Assembly: GCA_017542305.1 (NCBI GenBank)
Contig: JAFXXK010000014.1
Coordinates: 35,207-99,206, forward strand
Source: a bacterium
GTDB lineage: Bacteria > Cyanobacteriota > Vampirovibrionia > Gastranaerophilales > Gastranaerophilaceae
Length of the DNA stretch: 64,000 nt
Reading direction: 5' to 3'
Within the stretch, counting starts at the first letter, position 1, and each line of letters begins with the position of its first letter. A model generated the notes under the pieces. It was not told the DNA's origin. It ran no database searches and saw nothing but the letters and a program-made list of their open reading frames with translations. The translations under genes and the position numbers were made by a program. Positions 55,252-63,719 of this stretch are shown here, in pieces.

Positions 55252-56058
55252 CTATCTTCTTCGGTGCTGGCTTCGCGCTTCTGCCAAATCTAAACGTCGT
55301 TGTTTATATCGGGATACATTACCTAGAGATGATTTATCACGTGGTGGATATAGATTGTTAGGATAAACTTGTTGCTTACTTCTTTTTTCATTATCAGATA
55401 ATAGGGCTTCTTCTTTTTTGCAAATAGTATCACTTATAACCATACCTTTTGAGTTTAGTTTTATTACCCTGACCATATTATCAACATGTTTATCATTATC
55501 TTTTATAATTTTAGTTACTAATTTACCATTTTCATATATGTAATCAATTGTTTTCCTGATTTCACCGTTTGCATCGTACAATGTTCGCTTCGTAAAATTG
55601 CCGTTTTGGTCATATGTATAATGCACTTCCGAATCTAATATGTTATTTTTAAATCCAAATAATATTACGTTTTTACCTTGAGAATTTTTTAATATATAAG
55701 TATCATCTAATAAAGTCTTTAAGTTATCGACTGTTAATATGCTGTTTTTGGCATATTTTTCTATTTCAGGCATAGCTTTTTTTAAAGGGATTTTCCCAAG
55801 CCTAAGCGGCTTCATGATCGTTGTACCTGTAAAATTTATCGACTCCCTTTTAACACCAGTTATCCCATCATAATGCCTCTCTTGATATTTAGGAACAGCA
55901 AAACAACTTTCCCCTAAAGCTAGCATTGCTAATTTTGTATAACTAACTCCAAATGTCGGATTAGTTAATTTATCGGATAGGGGCTGAGTCTGTCTGTTTG
56001 TTTGTTTATTTGTTGCCGGTTGATAAGAATTCAAGTTGTAATTCGAAATAATTTTCAT
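55252..56058 (-). CDS. PTFG-motif protein with YwqK-like repeats
   Basis: About 268 residues from the ATG at 56058 (MKIISNYNLNSYQPATNK), preceded by AAAGGT. The PTFG motif (TNPTFGVSYTKLA) is near residue 40. The middle carries three YwqK/Rhs-like repeats (VHYTYDQNGNFTKRTLYDAN, then IDYIYENGKLVTKII), as in the calpain-like protein at 30768. It ends in an Arg-rich tail. Function unknown, probably exported or surface-related. It belongs to the [PT][ST]FG family of this window. Confidence 0.6.
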   Translation of the reverse strand: MKIISNYNLNSYQPATNKQTNRQTQPLSDKLTNPTFGVSYTKLAMLALGESCFAVPKYQERHYDGITGVKRESINFTGTTIMKPLRLGKIPLKKAMPEIEKYAKNSILTVDNLKTLLDDTYILKNSQGKNVILFGFKNNILDSEVHYTYDQNGNFTKRTLYDANGEIRKTIDYIYENGKLVTKIIKDNDKHVDNMVRVIKLNSKGMVISDTICKKEEALLSDNEKRSKQQVYPNNLYPPRDKSSLGNVSRYKQRRLDLAEARSQHRRR

Positions 56059-56160
56059 TTTTTTACCTTTCAATATTTTTTATTATACATAATCCATATC
56101 ACAAATAAACCTACTGAAGTTTAAAATTTACTTAATTTTTCAAATTCTTTACTAAAGTCT

Positions 56161-56379
56161 GTAGGTTGGGCATACTTGCCCAACAATAACTTTTGAGTGC
56201 AATTATTGGAACAAAAAGTGCAAATTTGCGGACATTTTTGTTACCCAATCCGGACATTTCGGATATTTTGAATCAACTCGTTTCCGACCTTTAATAATCG
56301 GCAAAAGCTGGATTGTTTCGGGATTTTGCCCTTGTAATGATATTTACCCCTTCCGAGCAAATGTCCTGAAAAAAGGTAA
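56161..56379. repeat. Composite repeat, copy A
   Basis: Begins GTAGGTTGGGCATACTTGCC, an 8-bp hairpin (GTTGGGCA-TACT-TGCCCAAC). It continues with GTGCAATTAT, ACAAAAAG, GCGGA-ATTTTTGTTACC and CCGGACATTTCGGA, and ends GAGCAAATGTCC-TGAAAAAAGGTA. The same order occurs at 59737-59950. It also contains a CATTACAAGG...AAACAATCCAG-like segment on the minus strand, resembling the widespread intergenic GCGAGG...GAAGCAATCCAG repeats. The two copies flank the genes between 56.5 and 59.6 kb as direct repeats. Confidence 0.75.
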
Positions 56380-56530
56380 CGAGTCTGCGGATTTCCTTTC
56401 CAGAAACTTCGTTTCTTCCAAAGAAAATTCCTCCTGCAAAATATCTGTCTGTTTGAGAAGAAAGAACAAAGAGTTTGACAATTTTTATGTAAATTGGCAA
56501 AAAATATTTTTATAAGTTTTAATATTAAAT

Positions 56531-57829
56531 ATGAAGGTTAGCCGATTTCAGAATAATATCGATATTCAAAATAAAACCAATGAGCCAAATTTCAAAGGAA
56601 ACCCTGTTGTAGGTTTGGCAACATATCTTGATGAGAGAGTTTTATTAGGGAAAGCAGTTTTAGATGTTACTGCTCTTGACGCACCCCAAATTATTATGGC
56701 TAATAACGGTCAAGAACGCAGAGAAAAGTTTAACAAAGCCTCATTCAGTTTTGCACTTGGTTATCTTTCACCGCTTGTTACTTTGCCTTTAACGAACAGA
56801 CTTGGGATGAAATATATTGCTAAATTGACAAAAAGTTTTACTGCAAAAGATGCTAACCTCATTCAACTTTCAAATAAATATTTAGTCAATGCAGAGGAAA
56901 CTAAAAAAGGTGTTGAACTCTTATCTAAAAAACTGAAAACGGATTATAAACCAATATTAGACAAAGTTGACGGTGATTACGAGGTATTAAGAAAGAAACT
57001 TATAAATGCTAAAAATTCAGTTTTAGCATTTGATTTATTCTTTACATCAGCCTCTATCGGATGTGTAGGATTTTTTAATAATTGGCAAACCAAACGAAAA
57101 ACAAAACAAGACGGATATTCAGCAGAATTCAGCATGGCTGATAAAGATATTGTTGAAAAAAGAGCAGAAAGTTACAAGAAGAAAGAACCTTTAAGAAAAG
57201 CGACTTGGCTTGGAATTTTGACTGCACTAACATTAAGTCCGTTATTAATTAAAAAGGGCTTAACCTCTCAAAACGCAACTAAATTCAACAATTACATCAA
57301 AAAAATTGCACCTAAGTTTGATTATACTGACGGAATATTCATGAGCCGTCTGCCGTTTTTTATGAGTGCAATCGGTTTATATTCAGGTATAACTCTTGCC
57401 TCAAGAAATCAAACAGAATTAAAAGATACAACTATCAGAAGTACAGCATCAACAATAGCATATTTTGGCGGTGATATTCTTATCGGTAGTATTTTAGGCA
57501 GACTTTCAGATAAATATTTAAAAACTGATTTGATGAAAAAAGATATTGAAAAATCGTTCTTAAACAAACTGATACCGCCAACAAAACGATTAAGAGATTT
57601 AAACCCCAGAGATAAGAAAATCGGTGCGGCATTATATTGGATAAATCTTGCGATGTTAAGTGCTTGCATGGGTTTTGGTATTCCGTACCTTATAAACAAA
57701 ATGATTAGGCACGATGTTGAAAAAGATGTTCAGGCACAAAATAAAAATACTGCAAAAACAACACCTTCTAATTTACCCCCAACAAAACCGATACGAATGG
57801 AAGATTTTATTAAAAGGGTAAAAGAATAA
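56531..57829 (+). CDS. Multi-pass membrane protein with NFKG motif, paralogue of the 4750 protein
   Basis: A 432-residue protein starting MKVSRFQNNIDIQNKTNEPN, with NFKGNPVVGL at residues 20-29 (the family N-terminal motif). About four hydrophobic segments follow: FALGYLSPLVTLPLTNRLGM, LTALTLSPLLIKKGLT, RLPFFMSAIGLYSGITL and NLAMLSACMGFGIPYLINKM. The MANNGQERREKFNKA segment matches ARNNDERREILFRDL in the 4750 protein. It ends in a Thr/Pro-rich tail. Its stop abuts the methyltransferase stop. Function unknown. Confidence 0.6.
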   Translation: MKVSRFQNNIDIQNKTNEPNFKGNPVVGLATYLDERVLLGKAVLDVTALDAPQIIMANNGQERREKFNKASFSFALGYLSPLVTLPLTNRLGMKYIAKLTKSFTAKDANLIQLSNKYLVNAEETKKGVELLSKKLKTDYKPILDKVDGDYEVLRKKLINAKNSVLAFDLFFTSASIGCVGFFNNWQTKRKTKQDGYSAEFSMADKDIVEKRAESYKKKEPLRKATWLGILTALTLSPLLIKKGLTSQNATKFNNYIKKIAPKFDYTDGIFMSRLPFFMSAIGLYSGITLASRNQTELKDTTIRSTASTIAYFGGDILIGSILGRLSDKYLKTDLMKKDIEKSFLNKLIPPTKRLRDLNPRDKKIGAALYWINLAMLSACMGFGIPYLINKMIRHDVEKDVQAQNKNTAKTTPSNLPPTKPIRMEDFIKRVKE

Positions 57830-58444
57830 TTATTTACATTTTGTATAATCTAACTGCAACAATATTTTTTTATTCGGCAAATTATTTTTATTTTGAACTA
57901 CTTTTTTATATCCGATATTATTTAAAACTTTGGTCAGTTCTTCTGAATTTATATTGTTATGAATACTCTCTAAACTGTCAAATTTATGGATATATTTAGA
58001 TTCAGAAACAAAACTTTTATCAGAATCAACTTGTATAACACAAGATACATATTGGGGTTTTACCCATTCAATAATTGATTTAAAGGCACTATATCCGATA
58101 TATTCAATTAAAAGGTTTGCTATTATCAAATCTGCTTGTTGTAATTTCTGAAAATCAGTTCGCAGATCCAAGCATAATATTTTGAGATTTTTTATATCAG
58201 AATATCTATTTTTTGTTTCTTCTAAAAATTCTGAATTAACATCAACACAATAGATTTCAGAATTTCTATTTGCATATTCAAGACCATTCCCACCGCCTGA
58301 ACCTAATACAATAACACTTTTGTATTTATAAGAATTTAACTGCAAATCCATAATTTTATTTAAAATAGGATATTGTTGAACTTCGTTTGAATTCATGTGG
58401 TTTTCGTAATCTTCTAATAATATTGAAGTCCAAGGATTAGTCAT
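57830..58444 (-). CDS. Class I SAM-dependent methyltransferase
   Basis: A 204-residue protein with an AGGA ribosome site. KSVIVLGSGGGNGLEYANRN is motif I, followed by SEIYCVDVNSEFLEETKNRY with the acidic motif II and a DLIIANLLIEYIGYSAFK motif IV region (usually DPP). No target-recognition domain. It lies 10 bp after the radical SAM gene on the same strand, so it is very probably in one operon with it and acts on the same product. Substrate unknown. Confidence 0.8.
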   Translation of the reverse strand: MTNPWTSILLEDYENHMNSNEVQQYPILNKIMDLQLNSYKYKSVIVLGSGGGNGLEYANRNSEIYCVDVNSEFLEETKNRYSDIKNLKILCLDLRTDFQKLQQADLIIANLLIEYIGYSAFKSIIEWVKPQYVSCVIQVDSDKSFVSESKYIHKFDSLESIHNNINSEELTKVLNNIGYKKVVQNKNNLPNKKILLQLDYTKCK

Positions 58445-58454
58445 TTTTTATGTC

Positions 58455-59621
58455 CTATAAAGTATCAAATTCCGCATCAGAATATACCGGTGCTGCAATT
58501 TTATTTTTGTTTATATAATTCAAACTTAATTTTGTATTGATGACTTGCTCTGAAGGCGTCACAAGATAAATTTTACCGTCAATATTTATATTCTTTGTTG
58601 TATTTTCGTATGCGTGGGCATACTTTTCTGTCTGTGACATTTTAGACCATTTTTCTGATTCTTCTTGGATTTGTTTATTGTATTTTTCGACTTCATCCTG
58701 TTGAAAATAATTTCTTGCATTCCCACGATTTAAGATATATTTATCATCACTATGACGAGTCACATTTTCAGGTTTTAATATTTCAAAATCATCTAAACTG
58801 CAAGCAGTCATATCTTTTAGTTTTGAGTATATCTCATTATATAATTTTGTTGTTTCTTCTATTCCTGTTGTCTCTGCTTTTACACCGTTAGGTCTGTTAT
58901 ATTTAATAAGAATTACACCCTGTTCATTTCCATTTTTAAATATAGGCAAAAATGTCTTTATTGCATTTGCAACTTTTGATGTGTAATAATCTCTGTCACC
59001 CATATAAAACGGATTTACTGATATTCCGAATTCTTTAATACTTGTTGGATTTTTTACCATAAAATTACAAATTTCTTCTGCTGTACTTTGAGCAAAATTG
59101 TCATTTAAAAACCAACCCGATGTTACTAAAATAAACGGCATACGAAGTTTATTCCAAACTTGCTCTATACATTCTCTTGTATTGTGAATTTGTCCGTTAA
59201 TATCCTTTATTCGTGCATCAGGCAAGTTTGCATCTTCAAATAAAACCAAATGAGAGTTGCCTTTCAATGGGTTAAACCCAAGCCTTTCACCCAATGATGA
59301 AAAACCGTCAGTAAATCTTATTAAATCTTCCCAAAGAATTGTACTTATTTTGTTATCAACTTCTTTTACAGGATATTCGGAGCATCTTATACAAAACGAA
59401 CATCTTTGAGTGCAACCTCTCGCTAAATTCAGAACTTGAAACCATTTTGAAATAAATTTAATGTCCTGCAACGAGTTATTTTCAAATAACGGTATATCTT
59501 TTTGTATTCCCTCATATTTATTTATATCTATATGTTCAAGAGGAAATTCAGCACTTGATAAATCAAGATTTTTTAAATTCAGATGTTTATTTCTTAAAGC
59601 GATAGACGGCTGTTCGTTCAT
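58455..59621 (-). CDS. Radical SAM protein
   Basis: A 388-residue protein with a GGGAG site. The cluster motif is LNLARGCTQRCSFCIRC, with Cys70, Cys74 and Cys77 binding the 4Fe-4S that cleaves S-adenosylmethionine; Cys80 could be a fourth ligand or belong to the same loop. A radical SAM TIM barrel follows (VLFEDANLPD, SGWFLNDNFAQS). No SPASM cluster is obvious. It is followed by the methyltransferase gene. It probably modifies a peptide, tRNA or cofactor, but the substrate is not seen and no precursor-peptide gene is found nearby. Confidence 0.85.
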   Translation of the reverse strand: MNEQPSIALRNKHLNLKNLDLSSAEFPLEHIDINKYEGIQKDIPLFENNSLQDIKFISKWFQVLNLARGCTQRCSFCIRCSEYPVKEVDNKISTILWEDLIRFTDGFSSLGERLGFNPLKGNSHLVLFEDANLPDARIKDINGQIHNTRECIEQVWNKLRMPFILVTSGWFLNDNFAQSTAEEICNFMVKNPTSIKEFGISVNPFYMGDRDYYTSKVANAIKTFLPIFKNGNEQGVILIKYNRPNGVKAETTGIEETTKLYNEIYSKLKDMTACSLDDFEILKPENVTRHSDDKYILNRGNARNYFQQDEVEKYNKQIQEESEKWSKMSQTEKYAHAYENTTKNINIDGKIYLVTPSEQVINTKLSLNYINKNKIAAPVYSDAEFDTL

Positions 59622-59736
59622 TTATACTCCCTTTGTTAATTTATATTATATACGAAATATAAAATACTAATATTTGTTCATGGCTTAATATATTGCATAT
59701 TTTGGATAAATCAATATAATTAAACATGTTTAGCAA

Positions 59737-59950
59737 GTAGGTTGGGTGAAACCCAACAATAAATTTATAGTGCAATTATAGGGACAAAAAGAGCAAATGA
59801 GCGGATATTTTTGTTACCAAAACCGGACATTTCGGACTTTTTGATTCCCCCCATTTCCGACCTAACAAAATTGCTAAGATTGGCTGGACTGCCATGCTTC
59901 CGCTCGCAGTGACGAAATTCACTTCTGAGCAAATGTCCTGAAAAAAGGTA
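59737..59950. repeat. Composite repeat, copy B
   Basis: Direct repeat of 56161-56379. It starts GTAGGTTGGG and the hairpin is GTTGGGT-GAA-ACCCAAC, so the stem differs in sequence from copy A but is still paired. AGTGCAATTAT, GGGACAAAAAG, ACCGGACATTTCGGACTTTT and GAGCAAATGTCC are shared. It contains a GTCACTGCGAGCGGAAGCAT segment on the minus strand, close to common intergenic repeats. Confidence 0.75.
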
Positions 59951-60713
59951 CCTCCGCTCTCTGCAAAAATTTCGCCGAACTCGCATAGGCGATTCTCCCC
60001 ACTATCATTGGGGTTTATTTGGGACATTTGAATTGTAATTAATTAGCCTGTGTTATCGAACACATTTAGGTTATAGCGGTTTTATACGAATTGACTCAAA
60101 TGTAATGGAAGGTGACTTTTTGTCCACTTTATGTCACGCAAAAGTCCGGTATAAATCCTGGTAAATCGCTATAGTTTTTCGGACACTTTTGAAATCGATT
60201 TTTGAGATGTTTAATCGCGGTGTTTGGCTCTGTGTTTAAGTTGTATCCGCTTCCCCAAGTCTGAGAGTCGGAGTTTTGAAAAGTCCGAAATGTCCGGTTA
60301 TTAGGACTAAAATGTCCGGTATCTTTCCATAAAATTTTATAAAATTGCTGAGTTTCCCTATTATATTTAAATTACAGCCGAGTGCAAAAAAACGGACATT
60401 TTGTGCAATTTGCTATTCAAAAATTATACTAAACTTGGAAGAACCCCGCAACTTGTGCCTTTTAGAATTTTAATTGTTTCGCATAATTCTAAGATATTTA
60501 CCCCTAAGTCGGAAGTAATTTTTTTAGTGGGAAATTGCTTCCCTGAGTTTATTTCATAAAGATTTTATCGAAATAAATTTCAAAACTTTAAGATGAGTTT
60601 TCTAAAACCAAGTGTAAAAAATATCGGATTAATTTTATCCCATAAAGCAGGAAGCAGAACTGAGAGAAAAACGCAGATTTTTACAAAAATCAAGAATTCA
60701 ACAAGCACTTAAA
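59951..60713. repeat. Non-coding region with repeated GTCCG/GGACATTT motifs
   Basis: No credible gene. It holds at least six copies of a GTCCG or GGACATTT-type motif in both orientations: GGGACATTTG at 60021, AAAAGTCCGGTATA at 60140, TTTTTCGGACACTTTT at 60175, AAAAGTCCGAAATGTCCGG at 60279, AAATGTCCGGTATC at 60310 and AACGGACATTTTGTGC at 60391. The stretch AACCGGACATTTCGGACTTT of copy B recurs here inverted. This could be a transposon end with several transposase-binding sites, just upstream of the Mu-like genes. The part from 60410 to 60713 shows no other structure. Confidence 0.55.
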
Positions 60714-61430
60714 ATGATAGACAAATGGCTTGAATACAAACATTCTCAACCTTGCCCTAATGCTGAAGGCAAAACTATTCAAGAAGTATTAAACGAAATT
60801 GAAAAACAAAATATCGACGAAAACTCACTAGACGATTTGATGATGGCGCAAGAGATTAAATCAATCGGCAGAAACGGAATCAGGTTTTTGAAAACTGATT
60901 ATTTTGACGAGGCACTTTACGGCATCAAAGAAAAGACTGTCATAAAATACAGCCTGTTTGATTTGTCATACATTAAAGTTTATTCAATGAAAGGCGAATT
61001 TATCTGCAGAGCAAACCGCATAACTGAAACCCATCCGCTTGCTTATCAAATGGGCAATATTAAAGATATTGAGGACTACAAACAAAAGATTGAAAAACAA
61101 CAAAAACTTCACAGAAAAACGATTAAGGCGGTTCGGGAGCATTTTAATTTAGAGGATATGGATTATCTTGAAAAAGAATTAATGCAAAATATCCGTTTGC
61201 CTGAATCTGAGCCGATTAAGGAAATAACGGTGCAACCTGAACCAAAACCGAAACAAAATTTTGAGCCCAAAGTTAAAACCTCAATTGTTGCAAGGCCGAT
61301 ATTCAAAAACGCTTATGAACGCTACGAATGGCATATGAAAAACGGGTGCATTTCTCAGGAGGACAGAACCTGGCTTGCAAACTACATAAAATCAGACGAA
61401 TACAAAGAAATATACGGAAAGGAGCAGTAA
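60714..61430 (+). CDS. MuA-type transposase C-terminal domain only (no DDE)
   Basis: A 238-residue protein. Residues 18-103 match the C-terminal barrel of MuA/TniA-type transposases (Mu-transpos_C): GKTIQEVLNEIE, then IGRNGIRFLKTDYFDEALYG, then VIKYSLFDLSYIKVYSMKGE, with EFICRAN at the end. Coiled-coil residues 115-165 and a Pro-rich spacer follow. The DDE catalytic region that should precede is absent. Coding-like codons continue 27 residues upstream (KQEAELREKRRFLQKSRIQQ) to a stop at 60630, so the start may differ or the gene is truncated. It overlaps the next gene by 1 bp (TAATG), forming an operon. Confidence 0.75.
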   Translation: MIDKWLEYKHSQPCPNAEGKTIQEVLNEIEKQNIDENSLDDLMMAQEIKSIGRNGIRFLKTDYFDEALYGIKEKTVIKYSLFDLSYIKVYSMKGEFICRANRITETHPLAYQMGNIKDIEDYKQKIEKQQKLHRKTIKAVREHFNLEDMDYLEKELMQNIRLPESEPIKEITVQPEPKPKQNFEPKVKTSIVARPIFKNAYERYEWHMKNGCISQEDRTWLANYIKSDEYKEIYGKEQ

Positions 61431-62155
61431 TGAAAAAGATCTTCGTAAAAACAAACAATGTAAAGCGGTTTATCACGATGATGAACAATTTGCAAAACCG
61501 GGCGGAAGGCGTTCCTGGGATGGGCTTGGTTTATGGTGAGCCGGGGTTAGGCAAAACTCAGGCTATAAAATGGTGGGCATTTAAAAACGATGCGATTCTT
61601 ATCCGCTGTAACCAGATGATGTCAGCAAGATGGCTCTTGAAAGAGATTCTTGATTATATGTCAGAAATCAAACCTTATTCAATATCAGATTCTTTTGATG
61701 AGGTTATACGGAATCTTATTCTGACACCTCGGGTTCTTATAGTAGATGAAGTTGATTATCTGACGATGGATAAAAATAAATCAATAGAAATACTAAGGGA
61801 TATTCACGACAAAACTAACATTCCTGTTGTTTTGGTTGGTATGACAAATGCCCATTCAAGACTCAAAAAGTTCAGCCACCTTTATGACAGATTATCTGAA
61901 ATTGTTAAGTTTGAAAGATTTTCCAAATCAGATATCAAAACAATTGTAAAAGAGCTTTCAGAAATTGAATTCACAGATTGTGCGATTAAGTACATTTATT
62001 CAAATCTCAACAGATTCAGACAAATTGTAAAAGTCATAAACAAAGCTGAAAACATCGCAAAAGCAAACGGGTTAAGTTCTATAGACGAAATATTAATAAA
62101 GGAGGCGATACAAAATGAAACAGAAGATTCTCAAACTGATAAAGATTCTGAATAA
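61430..62155 (+). CDS. MuB/TniB-type AAA ATPase
   Basis: A 241-residue protein from the ATG at 61430, chosen for its GGAAAGGAG site and one-base overlap with the gene before. GMGLVYGEPGLGKTQAIKWW is Walker A and TPRVLIVDEVDYLTMDKNKS is Walker B. VVLVGMTNAHSRLKKFSHLY matches the sensor region of MuB. The C-terminal helical domain (NRFRQIVKVINKAENIAKAN) is like the MuB DNA-binding lid. In Mu and Tn7-like elements this ATPase binds target DNA and activates the transposase. It overlaps the third gene by 41 bp. Confidence 0.85.
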   Translation: MKKIFVKTNNVKRFITMMNNLQNRAEGVPGMGLVYGEPGLGKTQAIKWWAFKNDAILIRCNQMMSARWLLKEILDYMSEIKPYSISDSFDEVIRNLILTPRVLIVDEVDYLTMDKNKSIEILRDIHDKTNIPVVLVGMTNAHSRLKKFSHLYDRLSEIVKFERFSKSDIKTIVKELSEIEFTDCAIKYIYSNLNRFRQIVKVINKAENIAKANGLSSIDEILIKEAIQNETEDSQTDKDSE

Positions 62156-63662
62156 ATTTACCATTGATGATATTTTGTCAATGGATAATTTTGAAGAACA
62201 AGAAGTTTCAGAAATATTGTCAGAATTAGAAAATTCAGGAATAATAAGCAAAATTACAGCAGAAGAATATATTTACTTCTCAAATAAAAAAGCAGAACCG
62301 CAGACCTCAAACATGCTGCATAATTTAAATATAGAAAAAAGGAAAAATTTAACTGATATTAAAACATTATTTTCCAAAGATGAAGAGCAGGAAGTTTACG
62401 AAAATGCATCACCAAATGCAAAACGCAGAATTGTTAAATATTATACTATTCTGAAAATAGCAAGCCAATTTGATAACCGGTGTATTGGTGCGTTTTTAAA
62501 ACAATTTTCAAAAAAACATCCCGAATATAAAATATCACCATCGACTTTTTACAGAATCCGCCTAAAATATGCACAATACGGTATAAGAGGACTTATCCCA
62601 AACTATGCACCTGGAGCACAAAGTGCTGTACCAAAAGAAATGTATGATGAATTCAAAAATTTGTACCTTAAACCCAACGCTCCATCAGTAAAAGAATGTG
62701 TAAGACAACTCGCAAATGCTTACGATAAAATGTCCGTACCAACACCGCAATGCTTTAGACGGCTGCTGTATAAAGAATTTACCCCAGAGCTTGTTGCACA
62801 AATGAGAGAAAAGTCGTATCGGCTGCCGGATTTGAATTTTTCGCAAGAAGAAAAACTCAAGATTGATGAAATTTCAAATAAATCTTATGAAAATTTTATA
62901 GACGGCGCTAAAGCATATTTAGAATATCTTGCAAAACTCAGACGAACTCAGGATATTCAGGTCAAAATAAATGCAGTAAGGTTGCATATCATTCCGTTTT
63001 TTAAGAATTACAAGTTTTCTAAAATCACACAGGATGTGATTTTTAGTTTTCAAAATAAAAAAATTTCGGAAGGATATTCAAGAAAATATTTAATAATTTA
63101 TTCAAAAGAACTTGAAATTATTATTAAAAAATATTCTGATAAAAATAAATTCAACTTAAATTTTTCAACTCCGCAGAAATATAAGGAACATATGATTTTA
63201 ACAAAAGATGAAATTAATAAAATAACCGAAAAATATTCTCAGCAGCTTTGGATTTTGTGTTTAGGAATCACACCTATGGAGCTGTATAATCTTAATTTTA
63301 GCGATATAAACTATGACGAACAAACTGTTCTAATTCGCAGTTCAAAATATACAATTTATAACCATCGCCACAAAGAAAATCTGGACAGAGTACTCTATAT
63401 TCCTGATATTTTGTTTAATAAAATTCCTAAACATCAAAAAGGACAAGTGTTTTTAAAGGTTGATGTACCAAACTACGATACGCTTATAAATACGCATGTT
63501 TATTTATCTGTTAAACACAATATTCCTCTAAATTTTATATGTAAAAACATAGGATATACCTGCTTTGATGACTTTTTAAACAGATTCGATTTTGTGCTGT
63601 CAAACGATTTTACGCACAAAATCAATATTTTTGATGGGATTTATAAAGGGGGTAATCCATGA
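62115..63662 (+). CDS. MuA DNA-binding domain fused to an inactive tyrosine-recombinase-like region
   Basis: A 515-residue protein with a perfect AAAGGAGG site. Residues 1-55 are a winged helix. Residues 100-235 match the Mu transposase helix-turn-helix region: ILKIASQFDNRCIGAFLKQF, ISPSTFYRIRLKYAQYGIRG, then LIPNYAPGAQSAVPKEMYDE. Residues 255-345 look like a tyrosine-recombinase core-binding domain (SYENFIDGAKAYLEYLAKLR). Residues 362-510 look like a catalytic domain: ILTKDEINKI, LCLGITPMELYNLNFSDINY. The first catalytic Arg is replaced (GITPMEL instead of GxRxxEL), no HxxR and no nucleophilic Tyr are seen. A GH-like turn is NIGYTC. So DNA-binding may remain but not strand exchange. Confidence 0.7.
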   Translation: MKQKILKLIKILNKFTIDDILSMDNFEEQEVSEILSELENSGIISKITAEEYIYFSNKKAEPQTSNMLHNLNIEKRKNLTDIKTLFSKDEEQEVYENASPNAKRRIVKYYTILKIASQFDNRCIGAFLKQFSKKHPEYKISPSTFYRIRLKYAQYGIRGLIPNYAPGAQSAVPKEMYDEFKNLYLKPNAPSVKECVRQLANAYDKMSVPTPQCFRRLLYKEFTPELVAQMREKSYRLPDLNFSQEEKLKIDEISNKSYENFIDGAKAYLEYLAKLRRTQDIQVKINAVRLHIIPFFKNYKFSKITQDVIFSFQNKKISEGYSRKYLIIYSKELEIIIKKYSDKNKFNLNFSTPQKYKEHMILTKDEINKITEKYSQQLWILCLGITPMELYNLNFSDINYDEQTVLIRSSKYTIYNHRHKENLDRVLYIPDILFNKIPKHQKGQVFLKVDVPNYDTLINTHVYLSVKHNIPLNFICKNIGYTCFDDFLNRFDFVLSNDFTHKINIFDGIYKGGNP

Positions 63663-63719
63663 TAGAATAAATACAAGAAAAAACATGTTATTACATATTC
63701 ATAAAGGAATTAACAATAA

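Noticed and set aside
59776..60027. Minus-strand frame of 83 codons in copy B and downstream
   Set aside because: It lies inside repeat DNA, has no ribosome site and reads as repeat-derived sequence (TASGSMAVQPILAI). It is not a credible gene.
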